A DNA stretch of 64,000 nt from assembly GCF_050015995.1 (NCBI RefSeq), contig NZ_JBNHEP010000273.1:1-64000 (forward strand), written 5' to 3'. Below, piece after piece: positions 1 through 9,283 of the stretch. The notes under the pieces are model-generated. The model ran no database searches and was not told the DNA's origin. It was given only the letters and a program-made list of their open reading frames with translations. How positions within the stretch are numbered: the stretch's first letter is position 1; each line of letters starts with the position of its first letter. This DNA is from Trichodesmium sp050015995. GTDB taxonomy: Bacteria > Cyanobacteriota > Cyanobacteriia > Cyanobacteriales > Microcoleaceae. Position numbers and translations under genes: made by a program.

Positions 1-42
1 TTAACTGACCAACAAAAACATCTCAATAGAGAAAAAAGTAGG

Positions 43-72
43 GTTCGCGGAGCGTTGCGTCAGCAGTATCGC
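43..72 (+). repeat. 30-bp palindromic repeat inserted in-frame, copy 1
   Basis: It begins GTTCGCGGAGCG and ends TATCGC. It matches the copy at 157-186 at 28 of 30 positions. Its length is a multiple of three and it leaves the transposase frame open. Confidence 0.8.
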
Positions 73-156
73 GTCAAATGTGAACATACAATATCTGGAG
101 TAAAGAGATATAATGCAGCTAGAGGATTATATCGAAATCACATCAAAGATTTAGAC

Positions 157-186
157 GTTCGCGGAGCGTGGCGTCAGCCGTATCGC
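157..186 (+). repeat. 30-bp palindromic repeat inserted in-frame, copy 2
   Basis: This is the second copy of the repeat at 43-72, inserted just before the conserved FMFTAAGLWNFYL tail of the transposase. Related G+C-rich repeats occur at 604-636, 700-800, 4056-4104, 8350-8400, 46650-46700, 53188-53215 and 55878-55935. Confidence 0.8.
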
Positions 187-237
187 TTTATGTTCACTGC
201 TGCTGGACTCTGGAATTTCTACCTGATGGCAGCATAA

Positions 238-1099
238 TTTAATGATTGAAAGGTAGAATTTTCCATTTAACTTTAAGGTTTTATTTCGCGACAAGTCTAA
301 TCAAATCATCAAGGTCTGGAAGTATTTATAGTCCCCATGAAGACCATGGATATTCTCATGTCTCTATTACTCCCAGAGTTTTTTTTGATCGCAATTTTTA
401 CCCAGATTCTACTTGATACCTCATATTTAGGCACACTCATGGTTGAATTTACACTCAGCCACAGCGAAAAAGTCTTTTTGAACAGTATAAATACTTACTC
501 AAGTTTTCCCGCTGTTAGATACTACATTTTGTCGTGCGGAATGTGGGTTTGAATATTCTAGTCACGCCAATTTTTCTCTTCTTTTAGTATTAATACTTAA
601 TTAATCGCGTTGGCGGAGCCTAGCGGCAGCTATATCGCTCTGTCATGAAACTTTTATACTACATTTTTAAGTGCGGAATGTGGGTTTCAAGGGGATAAAA
701 AGCGGTCGTTTGCGGAGCATTCCGTTAGGATGGGATGACGAGCTTTCCCGAAGAATGCAGAGCCGCTCCGCAATTCAAGTCGCTCCGCGAAACGCCATAT
801 CCAATCGACCAAGAGAAAGAAAATTCCGTATTTCGAGCCTCCCGCTTCAGGCGGAGGTATTGATAACTGATAAATGAAATGACATCCTCCCGACGATGCC
901 CTTGAGCGACAATGAAGCCTTAGACCAGACTGAGATAGGAGATAAAAATGCTAAAAAGCCGATCAATATTGAGCTTTAAGTTTAAATCAAAGAATTTTAC
1001 TGATGGTCATTTTTTTAGATCCAAATTTAGATTTTATCCGGAAAATGAGACAAATAAGTTGAGAAACTAGGAAACTCCCATGATTTCCTGGTAGGAGCT
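238..1099. other. Gene-free repeat-rich stretch
   Basis: No convincing gene. It contains a 30-bp direct repeat (521-550 and 658-687, sharing GTGCGGAATGTGGGTTT), a G+C-rich palindromic repeat at 604-636 (GCGTTGGCGGAGCC...), more pieces of that family at 700-800, and a CATCCTCCCGACG motif near 882-895. Similar motifs at about 54773 and 58948 lie beside tnpB debris, so this one is probably a leftover IS200/IS605 end. Confidence 0.6.
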
Positions 1100-1558
1100 A
1101 TGCCACCAAAAGCTCGTTTGAAACAATATCTGACGATAGAAGAACTGAAAATTCGTTACCGACAAGCTCCAGACACCATCGAATCCCGTCGGTGGCATCT
1201 CCTGCTTCTGATTTCTCAACAATGGTCTATTAAAAAGGCAGCTCAAGTTGTTGGACTTAACTATGATTATGCTAAGGAAATTGTTGGGCGTTACAACCGA
1301 GAAGGGCCAGAGTCTGTGAGAAATCGTAGCAAAGATCGTCAACCACCACCTGCCAAATCTTTATTGACTCCCGATCAACAACAGGAACTATCGGTGGCTT
1401 TACAAGGGCCTGCTCCTGATGGTGGAGCATGGTCGGGTCCAAAAGTAGCTCGTTGGATAGCTAAGAAAACTGGTCGGGATCATGTATGGCCTCAACGAGG
1501 TTGGGATTACCTTAAAAGGTTGGGGATTGACTGGAAAAAAAAATATAAAAATGATTGA
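1100..1558 (+). pseudogene. IS630-type transposase, N-terminal helix-turn-helix part only
   Basis: A 152-residue product with the winged helix-turn-helix architecture of IS630-family transposases: SIKKAAQVVGLNYDYAKEIV is the HTH, followed by a basic linker and the second HTH region ending WDYLKRLG. After that point the protein turns into a lysine-rich tail and stops, so the DDE catalytic domain is absent. In two-ORF IS630 relatives the DDE half would follow immediately; here about 970 bp of gene-free DNA follow. It can probably bind DNA at most. Family assignment is fairly sure; loss of function is inferred from length. Confidence 0.75.
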
Positions 1559-2568
1559 TAATTCTTAGGAAGCATTTAGCATTTAGCTATCAGTTTTATT
1601 ACCTTTAAAGAAGGAAAAAGCAATACCGCTCAAGTACTACCCCTTTTGATTGAATTTTCATAAATTTAGCAACCTCAAATATATATTTAAAAACAAGGCT
1701 TTTTCAGTAAATTAGCTACTGAGTATTTACTTAATAAATAAGCTATATAGCAATGAGCGCTCAGGTATTTACAACTTCCAGTTCAAAGTGCAGTAAGGGA
1801 AAAGGTCTACAAAAAATAATGTGTAAAGATGCCAGCGCACATTGCTATATATGGTAATTTTTTTTATATAGTTTTTAAAAAAAAATCCCAATAAATTGAG
1901 TAATTAAATAACTTACTTTTTGATTTTATTTAGATAAAAAATATCAAAAAGGAATGGTTAAAAGCCATGGCTCATAATTGCTAAATAATGACTACTGACT
2001 CCTAACTTATAATAATTTGTAGGAAACATTTATTAAATTGGTATTATCCTCCTTCCCAAAATATTCCATAAGGCAGAAATTTTGACTTTTTTAAATATTA
2101 GCTATTTAAGCTAGTAGTTATAAAAATCTTACAGAAGCCAATATTCCTTGGGTAATGGTACTAAGCGGAGGATATACTCAGCAAAGTTATAAATTAATAG
2201 CAAATAGTATAAATTATCTTCTCCATCAATGTTTTATTAACAGTTAGATAATTTTACACTTACCCATTATCCATGTTGAAAAGAAACCAACATTGCTTAA
2301 AACTATATAATTCTCCTAATTTAGAAAAGTACCACGTATTTGCATAATTCATTGAGGTACAGTGTAATACTAATTTCTATTCCCTATTTCCTAAAGCTCT
2401 ACAACTTTGATACCTGATCAACTCCAAAAATTCTCTAAATACTTTTCCGGAATCATAGTAAAAATCTTGATCAATTGGATGAAGGTTGTCAAGACTATCG
2501 GTAATGAATAATTACCAATTATTTGTTTGGCACAACCTGAAACAGAAATCTCCCAAGATTTAGTAGTT
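1559..2568. other. Gene-free A+T-rich stretch
   Basis: I see no supported gene in these ~1000 bases. They are A+T-rich, with fragments of dispersed cyanobacterial repeats (for example AGCATTTAGCTATCAG near 1572) and no clear hairpin or terminator. Confidence 0.5.
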
Positions 2569-3261
2569 ATGAAAATCAATATTTCCACAAAAATTATCCT
2601 AGCATTTGCCTTATGTTTCGGGATTAATTTAACTATCAATAATCACGCTGATGCTAGACCAAAACCCGAGTTACTTTGTGAACTAAAACTAGAAGTATGC
2701 CAAAAACAGGAAGAGACTGTATGTACAGAAGATGAGAATTGTCCTCATAAAATAGTAGAAAATTGCGACCAAGATAATCAAATTTCCTGCGATAAAACAC
2801 AGTCTGTAGTTAAGGAATTTCAACCTGTAGTTCGACCTAATATATTTTATTGTGACCAGGGTAAAAATGGTATTCCAACTACTTTTGTTAAAACACCACA
2901 AGGTACTTATCCAGTTATTCGTTGGGTTTCTAATTATTTCTTATCTGCTGGATATAGTCCCATGACTCGTTGTCGTCAAGTATCAAACAAATTTCAATTA
3001 TTCTACGATGATGGGAGACTAGATTACATCACGACTGGCATTGTTAATCGTCAACCTGTTGTCTGTGTTTCTGGTCAAAAGGGTGGTCCTTGTCAAGGAG
3101 TATTATTTACTCTCAAACCTTACCAAAATGCTAGCGAAACAATTCAAAAGTTATTTGATATTCGGGTTAGTGCTGCCACAGGTCCACTATATGAAAGTAG
3201 TTCCCGTTTTTACTTAAATTTTAACGATTATTTAGAAAGTTTAGCAAAGAAGGGTTTTTAA
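2569..3261 (+). CDS. COP23-domain secreted protein
   Basis: A 230-residue exported protein of the cyanobacterial COP23 family (named after the circadian oscillating protein). I chose the ATG at 2569 over an upstream TTG because it places the signal peptide (MKINISTKIILAFALCFGIN, cleavage near ADA) at the start. A short Cys-rich segment follows (several Cys between residues 35 and 80). The family body follows: FYCDQG, IPTTFVKT, VIRWVSNYF, GYSPMTRC, YITTG, QPVVCV and LFTLKPYQNASE. Conserved cysteines suggest disulfides. The family's molecular function is not established. It stands alone, with a heptamer repeat run behind it. Confidence 0.85.
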   Translation: MKINISTKIILAFALCFGINLTINNHADARPKPELLCELKLEVCQKQEETVCTEDENCPHKIVENCDQDNQISCDKTQSVVKEFQPVVRPNIFYCDQGKNGIPTTFVKTPQGTYPVIRWVSNYFLSAGYSPMTRCRQVSNKFQLFYDDGRLDYITTGIVNRQPVVCVSGQKGGPCQGVLFTLKPYQNASETIQKLFDIRVSAATGPLYESSSRFYLNFNDYLESLAKKGF

Positions 3262-3308
3262 CTGTTATCTATAAGAGATTGTTTGTAAAGGAAATATAAA
3301 AAGGAGAT

Positions 3309-3375
3309 AGGGAACAGGGAACAGGGAACAGGGAACAGGGAACAGGGAATAGGGAATAGGGAATAGGGAATAAGG
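3309..3375. repeat. Heptamer tandem repeat (AGGGAAC/AGGGAAT)
   Basis: About nine consecutive 7-bp units, first AGGGAAC then AGGGAAT. The same heptamer occurs on the opposite strand at 6186-6214 and 50965-50997 and in short runs near 9195 and 25190, a pattern typical of short tandem repeats in filamentous cyanobacteria. Confidence 0.9.
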
Positions 3376-3572
3376 AGGAAGAAATCAAGACAAATATTTG
3401 TCGCTTAAAAATCTAGGAATATATGTACTGAATACTTCTCTACCTACCAAATTTCAATCTCTTGAAGTATTACCGCTTTTAGATTTTAGTCACTCGCATG
3501 TTCTCTTAATACTTATTTTACAAACAGTCTCTAATCTGGTATTATCTATAATAATCTCCAATTATCTATTTT

Positions 3573-4160
3573 ATGCTACTAGGATTCAAAACTGAACTGC
3601 ACCCAAATAATCAGCAAAAAACCTTGCTGGCTAAACATGCAGGTGTAGCGCGTCACGCCTATAATTGGGGCTTGTGCTTAACTAAAAATATTTTGAACCA
3701 TAACCAAAATAATCCAAATAGTCAACTTAAATTTCCTACCGCTATTGATTTGCATAAGCTATTAGTAGCAATGGTTAAACCTAACAACTGTTGGTCGGTA
3801 CGAAGTATCTAAAACAGCACCGTATGGATGCTTTGAGGTATTTATCATCAACTTGGAAACGTTGCTTTACTAAAGTTTCAGGTCAGCCTAAATTTAAGAA
3901 AAAAGGTAGAGATAATAGTTTCACTTTGGATGGTTCCATAACAATAGGTTTTAATCAGAGCTTTTGTCAGAGCGTGTTTTTGATTGTGAATATTGCGATT
4001 TTAGTAGGGAAACGAGACTTAAATGCTAGCTTAAATCTAGCTCAGGTGGTCAGTTAGAGCTCCGCTCCGCTAACGCGTTTCGCGCCAGCGTGGCGAAGCA
4101 AACGACTGTGACAGCTTGTGAACTGGAGAGTGCCGACACTTCCAGGTTGAAGCAGGAATA
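3573..4160 (+). pseudogene. tnpB: Decayed IS200/IS605-type tnpB, copy 1
   Basis: The TnpB N-terminus (LLGFKTELHPNNQQKTLLAKHAGVARHAYNWG) is readable from 3573. Near 3790 the frame shifts and continues as LKQHRMDALRYLSSTWKR...KFKKKGRD. The RuvC-like middle is deleted and only the C-terminal RDLNASLNLAQVV remains. A G+C-rich palindromic repeat then interrupts the gene, and the last residues (TACELESADTSRLKQE) follow it. TnpB is the RNA-guided nuclease of these elements; the deletion and frameshift make this copy inactive. It is closely related to the fragment at 58229-58797. Confidence 0.85.
4056..4104. repeat. G+C-rich palindromic repeat inside the tnpB remnant
   Basis: About 49 bp containing CGCTCCGCTAACGCG and GCGCCAGCGTGGCG separate LNLAQVV from TACELES in the tnpB remnant. 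It belongs to the same repeat family as the inserts at 43-72 and 157-186. Confidence 0.65.
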
Positions 4161-4305
4161 GAACAGATAATTGTAGATTTTTACAGATTATCATGGGTTT
4201 TTAAGAACGGAATGGAGTAATATAGCGCCACGCGCAAGTTAAAAGTCAAAAGTTAAAACTAAGAGTGAGTTTGAGCGTTTATAAATGTCTTAACCTATTT
4301 GCATA

Positions 4306-5259
4306 GTGCTATATTTTGTCAATCTGCGATCGCTGATATTGGCAGCTTATATTGGTAGTGGGTTATTTTATTTGCCAATACAAATTTTGCCTAAAAATTT
4401 TTCTGACCTGGAAAGTTCAGCAACTCAAATACAAAGTCAAAATTGTGCCGACTGTAATCATGTTTGTACCATTAAAGAGCTTAAAAGTTTAGCTAAATCA
4501 ATTACCGTCAAAATTATTTCGGAAAATGGTTGGGGGTCAGGAATTATCTTGAAACAGGAGGGAAAAGTTTATACAGTTATTACGAATCAGCACGTTTTAG
4601 ATACTGATTATAAATCTTATATTATTCAGACTCCAGATGGTCTTTTTTATCAAGCAAATGAAATAGAAAATGAAGACTTTCAAGGAAATGATTTAGCTCT
4701 ATTAGAATTTCGCAGCACTCACTCCACCTATACTGTTGCATCTCTCGAAAATTCTACTACTCTTTCTCCAGGAGATAAAACTTTTGCTGCCGGGTTTCCT
4801 ACTTTAGAAAAACCTCAAGATACAGAACTTTTATTTACTAGAGGAAGAGTTTCAATTTTGTCTGACCGCCCCTTAGAAAAGGGTTATCAAATTGGCTACA
4901 CTAATATCGTAAAAAAGGGTATGAGTGGGGGTCCTTTACTGAATATTTATGGGCAAGTAGTTGGAATTAATGGAATGCACGCTTATCCTTTATGGGGAGA
5001 TCCTTATGTATATCGTGATGGTTCCCAACCAACTGTGACTTTGCGTCAACAAATGAGTCATTTAGCATTTGCTATTCCCATTGAAACTGTAGCTAAATTA
5101 GCTCCAAAATTTGCATCTATATCAACTATTGAATTCCATCAAACTGTTAGTAGTAAAAAAGTTTTCAATTATTTACTTTTTGATGGTTTTAGTGAATTAC
5201 TGAATTGGAAATTTTATCTACATATTTTGCCTACTTCATCATGTAAGTCAACAGTTTGA
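4306..5259 (+). CDS. Secreted trypsin-like serine protease
   Basis: A 317-residue chymotrypsin-fold serine peptidase with an N-terminal hydrophobic segment (about residues 7-27) that should export or anchor it. The catalytic triad is complete: His96 in TNQHV, Asp129 in GNDLALLEF and Ser207 in GMSGGP. No PDZ domain is present, so it is not a full HtrA/Deg protein. The start is a GTG; no better ATG lies upstream. A Cys-rich patch (CADCNHVC, residues 47-54) precedes the protease domain. The protease at 6308-7834 is a paralogue of the same domain. Natural substrates are unknown. Confidence 0.85.
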   Translation: MLYFVNLRSLILAAYIGSGLFYLPIQILPKNFSDLESSATQIQSQNCADCNHVCTIKELKSLAKSITVKIISENGWGSGIILKQEGKVYTVITNQHVLDTDYKSYIIQTPDGLFYQANEIENEDFQGNDLALLEFRSTHSTYTVASLENSTTLSPGDKTFAAGFPTLEKPQDTELLFTRGRVSILSDRPLEKGYQIGYTNIVKKGMSGGPLLNIYGQVVGINGMHAYPLWGDPYVYRDGSQPTVTLRQQMSHLAFAIPIETVAKLAPKFASISTIEFHQTVSSKKVFNYLLFDGFSELLNWKFYLHILPTSSCKSTV

Positions 5260-5401
5260 CAGAAGGTAAGGGTCATAGGAAAAGGTTTTAGATAAATAGT
5301 ATGGGTGGATAGATTGATTTTGGTATGAAATTACTATTTACTAAAATCACAAATAACACTGGTATTAATAGTGTTACTAAGACCAGTATATAGAGTTAAG
5401 T

Positions 5402-5908
5402 AAAAATTCCTATTGCGGCATACGCAATAGAACTACTGACTTTCCTCTAGATGGAAATAGGTGAGTAAAAATTCCTATTGCGGCATGCGCAATAGAACAA
5501 CTGACTTTCCTCTAGATGGAAATAGGTGAGTAAAAATTCCTATTGCGGCATACGCAATAGAACAACTGACTTTCCTCCAGATGGAAGTAGGTGAGTAAAA
5601 ATTCCTATTGCGATATACGCAATAGAACAACTGACTTTCCTCCAGATGGAAATAGGTGAGTAAAAATTCTTATTGCTACATAGGTAAGCAAAAATTCCTA
5701 TTGCAGCATACGCAATAAGCTACTGACCTCTCTCCAGATGGAAATAGGTGAGTAAAAATTTTTATTGCTACATACGCAATAGAACAACTGACTTTCCTCC
5801 AGATGGAAATAGGTGAGTAAAAATTCTTATTGCTACATAGGTAAGCAAAAATTCCTATTGCAGCATACGCAATAAAACTACTGACCTCTCTCCAGATGGA
5901 AATAAGTA
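5402..5908. repeat. Tandem array of a 65-bp unit with two hairpins per unit
   Basis: Nine units start at 5402, 5467, 5532, 5597, 5662, 5690, 5754, 5819 and 5847. Most are 64-65 bp; the units at 5662 and 5819 are 28-bp short forms ending TAGGTAAGC. Each full unit begins AAAAATTCCTATTGC and holds two inverted repeats: CTATTGCG/CGCAATAG around a 5-nt loop, and TTTCC/GGAAA around a 7-nt loop. In unit 4 the loop GCATA becomes ATATA while the stem is kept. The spaced long/short pattern 28+64(65) is itself repeated, showing recent segmental duplication. Confidence 0.9.
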
Positions 5909-6307
5909 ATACCAATTACCAAAACTTTGCTATACCTGGATTTTCTATTTCTAAATATTATTTGCTGGAGTGAATGTTCGGTATTTAGTAACTTTTGTTG
6001 TGCTGAAGGTTATTGTTTCCAGCTTCCAAGTATAACAAGACTTTTAAGAATTAGTATAAGTAGGTATCAATAAATATAAAAGTAAGAGACAAATGTGAGG
6101 TGAGAGAAATTGTTTAACTCCTATTCCCAGTTTCAGTTTTCCCTATCAAAATAATTTGATATTGAATTTTATCTACTGATAGTCTCCTGTTCCCTGTTCC
6201 CTGTTCCCTATTCCCGATTCAAGTAGCGCTATAAAATTATTTTTTTTCCGTCTTATCTTCAACAAATACTAAATAGTATAAATATCTATCTTTATTCACA
6301 GAAAAAT
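5909..6307. other. Gene-free stretch with an inverted heptamer run
   Basis: No gene seen. At 6186-6214 there is a run of CCTGTTC/CCTATTC heptamers, the reverse complement of the run at 3309-3375; the two runs flank the protease region in opposite orientation. Confidence 0.6.
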
Positions 6308-7834
6308 ATGAAATTTAACAATTTTCCATGGGGTTTCGTAAATTTTTTATTCCCAATTCAGTCGTTACTTATTACTTCTTCCTTGTTACTTATTCCTCCT
6401 ACAGCAATTGTTTTAAAGCCACCTGCTGCTCTAGCATTAATGGCAGATGAAATCCACGAAATTTCTACAGAATTTACAGTATTAATTGATGGTATAAATC
6501 CCGCTTCCGGAGTAATTATATCTAGGAAAAAAGATACTTATTATGTTTTAACTGCGAAGCACGTTGTGGAAACTCAAGATGAATATGCAATTCTTACTAA
6601 GGATGGAGAAAGATATGAAATTGACTATCAAAGAATAATTAAATTGCCAGGAGTTGATTTGGCAGTCTTAGAGTTTCGGAGTAATCAAAATTATCAAGTT
6701 GCTACTTTAGCTGAATATGATTATCAATCAGAATTTCGCCATGTTTTTGTGTCTGGTTGGCCTGAGTCGAGATTACCTTTAGCTGAACGAGAACGTTTAT
6801 TTAGTCCGGGATTATTAATTAATCGAGATTATGAATTAGCTTTTATTAAAGATCCTGTTTCTAATGGTTATGAACTTTTTTATAACAATATTACCGAGTT
6901 AGGTTTGAGTGGCGGACCTGTTTTAGATACTCAAGGAAGAGTTATTGGAATTCATGGCGCTTCTGAAGGTACAAAAATTTATGATGAAGAGTCGAATTCA
7001 GTGACAAGAGTAAGTATTGGTTTTAGTTATGGCATTCCCATTAATACTTTTTTAGAGTTGGCAGATAAGTTAAATATGGGATTAAATTTTCAATTGGAAA
7101 ATTCACCTCCACCACCACTAACTGAAAGAGAAGCTTTTTCTATAGAAGCTTATTTAAAAGTTCCAGAAACAGCAGATATTTCTAGTGCAGCAGCATGGGC
7201 AAATCATGGAAATCATTTGTATCGGTTAGAAAAATTTGAAGAAGCATTAGTAGCTTTTGAACGCTCCATAAAAATCAGAGAAAATTTCTATCCAGCTTGG
7301 TATGGCAAGGGAAATGTATTGTCTGCTTTAGGTAAGTATGATGCAGCAATAGATGCTTATAAAAAGACAGTAAAAATTAAACCAGATTTTTATTTAGCTT
7401 GGCGAGACCAAGGAGCTTTATTTGCTTATTTAGATCGACCATACGAGGCATTAATATCTTTTAATCAAGTAATTAGATATAAGCCAGATGATTTTGCAGT
7501 TTGGTATCTGAGAGGGAATATTTTAACAACAAATTTTCAGGAATATGAAGCAGCGATCGCTGCTTATGATAAGGCAATTCAATTAAAGCCTGATTTTGCT
7601 GATGCTTGGATGGGAAAAGGGGAAGCTTTTTATCGTTTAGGGAATTATGAAAAAGCTAGAGAAGCTGCTCAAGAAGCAGTAAAACTTAAGCCTAACGATC
7701 CAGAAGTTTTGAGTTTTTTAAATGCTCTAGAGGAAAATAGTTTACCGCCCCATTCTGTGGAGTGGATGCCAAATCAAACAGAGGTTGAAAGAAGAAATTA
7801 TCCTCCTCGTAAACAACCTAATTTATTGTGGTAA
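6308..7834 (+). CDS. Secreted trypsin-like protease fused to TPR repeats
   Basis: A 508-residue fusion. Residues 10-45 form a hydrophobic export or anchor segment. Residues 50-260 are a trypsin-like domain with the full triad: His85 in TAKHV, Asp117 in GVDLAVLEF and Ser201 in GLSGGP. Residues about 297-465 carry five TPRs, recognisable by repeated AWxxxGNxLxxLxxYxxAxxxYxxxxxxxPD patterns. The protease is a paralogue of 4306-5259. TPRs normally bind protein partners, so they may recruit substrates. The ATG at 6308 is the only sensible start. Protease-TPR fusions of this kind are common in filamentous cyanobacteria; the target is unknown. Confidence 0.88.
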   Translation: MKFNNFPWGFVNFLFPIQSLLITSSLLLIPPTAIVLKPPAALALMADEIHEISTEFTVLIDGINPASGVIISRKKDTYYVLTAKHVVETQDEYAILTKDGERYEIDYQRIIKLPGVDLAVLEFRSNQNYQVATLAEYDYQSEFRHVFVSGWPESRLPLAERERLFSPGLLINRDYELAFIKDPVSNGYELFYNNITELGLSGGPVLDTQGRVIGIHGASEGTKIYDEESNSVTRVSIGFSYGIPINTFLELADKLNMGLNFQLENSPPPPLTEREAFSIEAYLKVPETADISSAAAWANHGNHLYRLEKFEEALVAFERSIKIRENFYPAWYGKGNVLSALGKYDAAIDAYKKTVKIKPDFYLAWRDQGALFAYLDRPYEALISFNQVIRYKPDDFAVWYLRGNILTTNFQEYEAAIAAYDKAIQLKPDFADAWMGKGEAFYRLGNYEKAREAAQEAVKLKPNDPEVLSFLNALEENSLPPHSVEWMPNQTEVERRNYPPRKQPNLLW

Positions 7835-8318
7835 TCAATATATACTTTAAGGATTCAGTTTTAAGGATTCAGTTTTAAGGATTCAGCTTTAAGCATTTAG
7901 CTATCAGCTATCAGCTCAAGTTAAGACTATTGGCTATAAAGCAATACGGTTCAGTTAAGGCTAAAAGCATGATTGATAATACGAAAAGAAGGAGGTTAAA
8001 TCTGCCAAGTACAACCTCGGTGTTTTGGTTTTTTAGAACAAAACTTAGATACAGGCTTTTTGACAACTCTGGAATTATACCTCAATACGGTTCAGTTAGG
8101 GATTTTTTGAAGAAGGAAGAAGGAAAAAGGAAAGTAGATGAGTCTATAGATCAATACAGCTCAGTTACGAATTTTTTGGGCATTTATGTAATCTAAAAAG
8201 CTCATCTAATAGTTCTATACTTTATGAATTTTAGTCTTATCTGAACCGTATTGCCCTATATATTTTTTTCCAGTTAATACCAATTACAGTAATGCTATAC
8301 CAATGTGACACTTTAATA
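7835..8318. other. Gene-free stretch with short direct repeats
   Basis: Three consecutive copies of a TTTAAGGATTCAG(T/C) unit lie at about 7848-7892. A CAATACGGTTCAGTTA-type motif recurs near 7941, 8083 and 8151, and its reverse complement near 8239. A reading frame at 7930-8196 is made of these repeats and is not accepted as a gene. Confidence 0.6.
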
Positions 8319-8582
8319 GTAAGCATTCAGCCGTCAGCTAGCCTCTTGCCTCCTGCGGAGGAGCTACGCTTTTCATGTCGCGCAGCGAAACAGACGAACT
8401 ACGTTAACAGCTAGCCTCCTGAGTCAGAACTACATTAACAGCTATGAGTTATTAGATATTATCAGACCGAAGTAGGAATTAGTCTCTAAAGAGAATCAAA
8501 ACTTATGAAAAAAAAGTTCATCAACTAACCGAAGTCAAGTTATTACGTTCATGCATCTGAATGCTAATAGCTGAATACTTAC
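8319..8582. mobile_element. Miniature element with GTAAGCATTCAGC ends, copy 1
   Basis: The left end is GTAAGCATTCAGC and the right end is its near reverse complement (AGCTGAATACTTAC). There is no coding capacity. A G+C-rich palindromic repeat sits inside (about 8350-8400). Relatives are at 16184-16372 and 52535-52705; the last has a clean target-site duplication. Confidence 0.65.
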
Positions 8583-9283
8583 GGGATAATTTTGTCAACC
8601 CCTAAACCTGAATGCTTACATTATTAATTATTAATTATTGAATACTCCCCTACTCCCCAGCTCAATAAATAGTAGGTTTACCTTGAAAAGCACGGAACAT
8701 TATGCTGTGTTTTTGATTCTATAAAATTAACGATAATATCTACATCATAAAAGCCGGCATATCCTACAGATTAACCCACAAAAATCCGGAATATTATGAC
8801 AAGTTCCTCATAATTTTTTTTATAGTTAAGGTTTTTTGAGCCGTCAGTAATAAAACTGAGTTATCTATCCGGATTTATCAACATAGTTCAGAATTTTAAA
8901 TTAAAACTTGCAGATAGAATTATTCGGGACTCGATTTAACAGACAAAAATATTTTTCTCAATATAAAGTCAATATAAAGATTGTTAACTACACAGGAAAA
9001 TAAGAGAGTGTTTTTCAACAAAATATTAGGGCTGAAACCGATGGTATGAATTGACATTAATGGCTAATAGCAGAGGTAGGGTATTAGTATCTATAACCCT
9101 ACAGAAGACTAGCTATATTTTAGTCAATATTTCAGGAATATTTTCTGGTAACCAATAGTTGTATATTCTTGCCTCCCCACTACTTCCTACTCCCTATTCC
9201 CTATCTCCTTTTTTATATTTCCTGATAGATTCAATCTCTAACATTCAAAATTATTAGTTTCTCTATAGTAAAAGGAGTAATAT
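8583..9283. other. Gene-free stretch before the repeat protein
   Basis: No supported gene in about 700 bases. It contains two similar short segments (a CCGGAATATTATGAC/ACGGAACATTATG pair near 8690 and 8790) and a short CCCTATTCCCTATC run near 9192. An AAAGGAG ribosome-binding site at 9270-9276 belongs to the next gene. Confidence 0.5.

Larger units (their letters stand above)
1..237 (+). pseudogene. C-terminal end of a DDE transposase, carrying two in-frame repeat inserts
   Basis: The frame is open from base 1 and ends at the stop at 235-237; the 5' part lies outside the window. Motifs CEHTISGVKRYNAARG and FTAAGLWNFYL are typical of the C-terminus of IS5/IS4-type DDE transposases, which cut and rejoin insertion-sequence ends. 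Two 30-bp repeats at 43-72 and 157-186 each add ten residues (VRGALRQQYR and VRGAWRQPYR) where relatives would be continuous. The catalytic core is outside the window, so activity cannot be judged; the inserts make a relic more likely. The family is recognised from motifs only. Confidence 0.7.

Noticed and set aside
337..552. 71-codon frame
   Set aside because: No ribosome-binding site or family match, and its end consists of a direct repeat also found at 658-687.
671..877. 68-codon frame
   Set aside because: Made of G+C-rich dispersed repeats; no gene-like features.
5402..5908. Possible CRISPR array
   Set aside because: The whole 65-bp unit is repeated without unique spacers, and no cas genes are near; it is a plain tandem array.
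7930..8196. 88-codon frame
   Set aside because: It consists of repeated CAATACGGTTCAG units and has no recognisable protein pattern.
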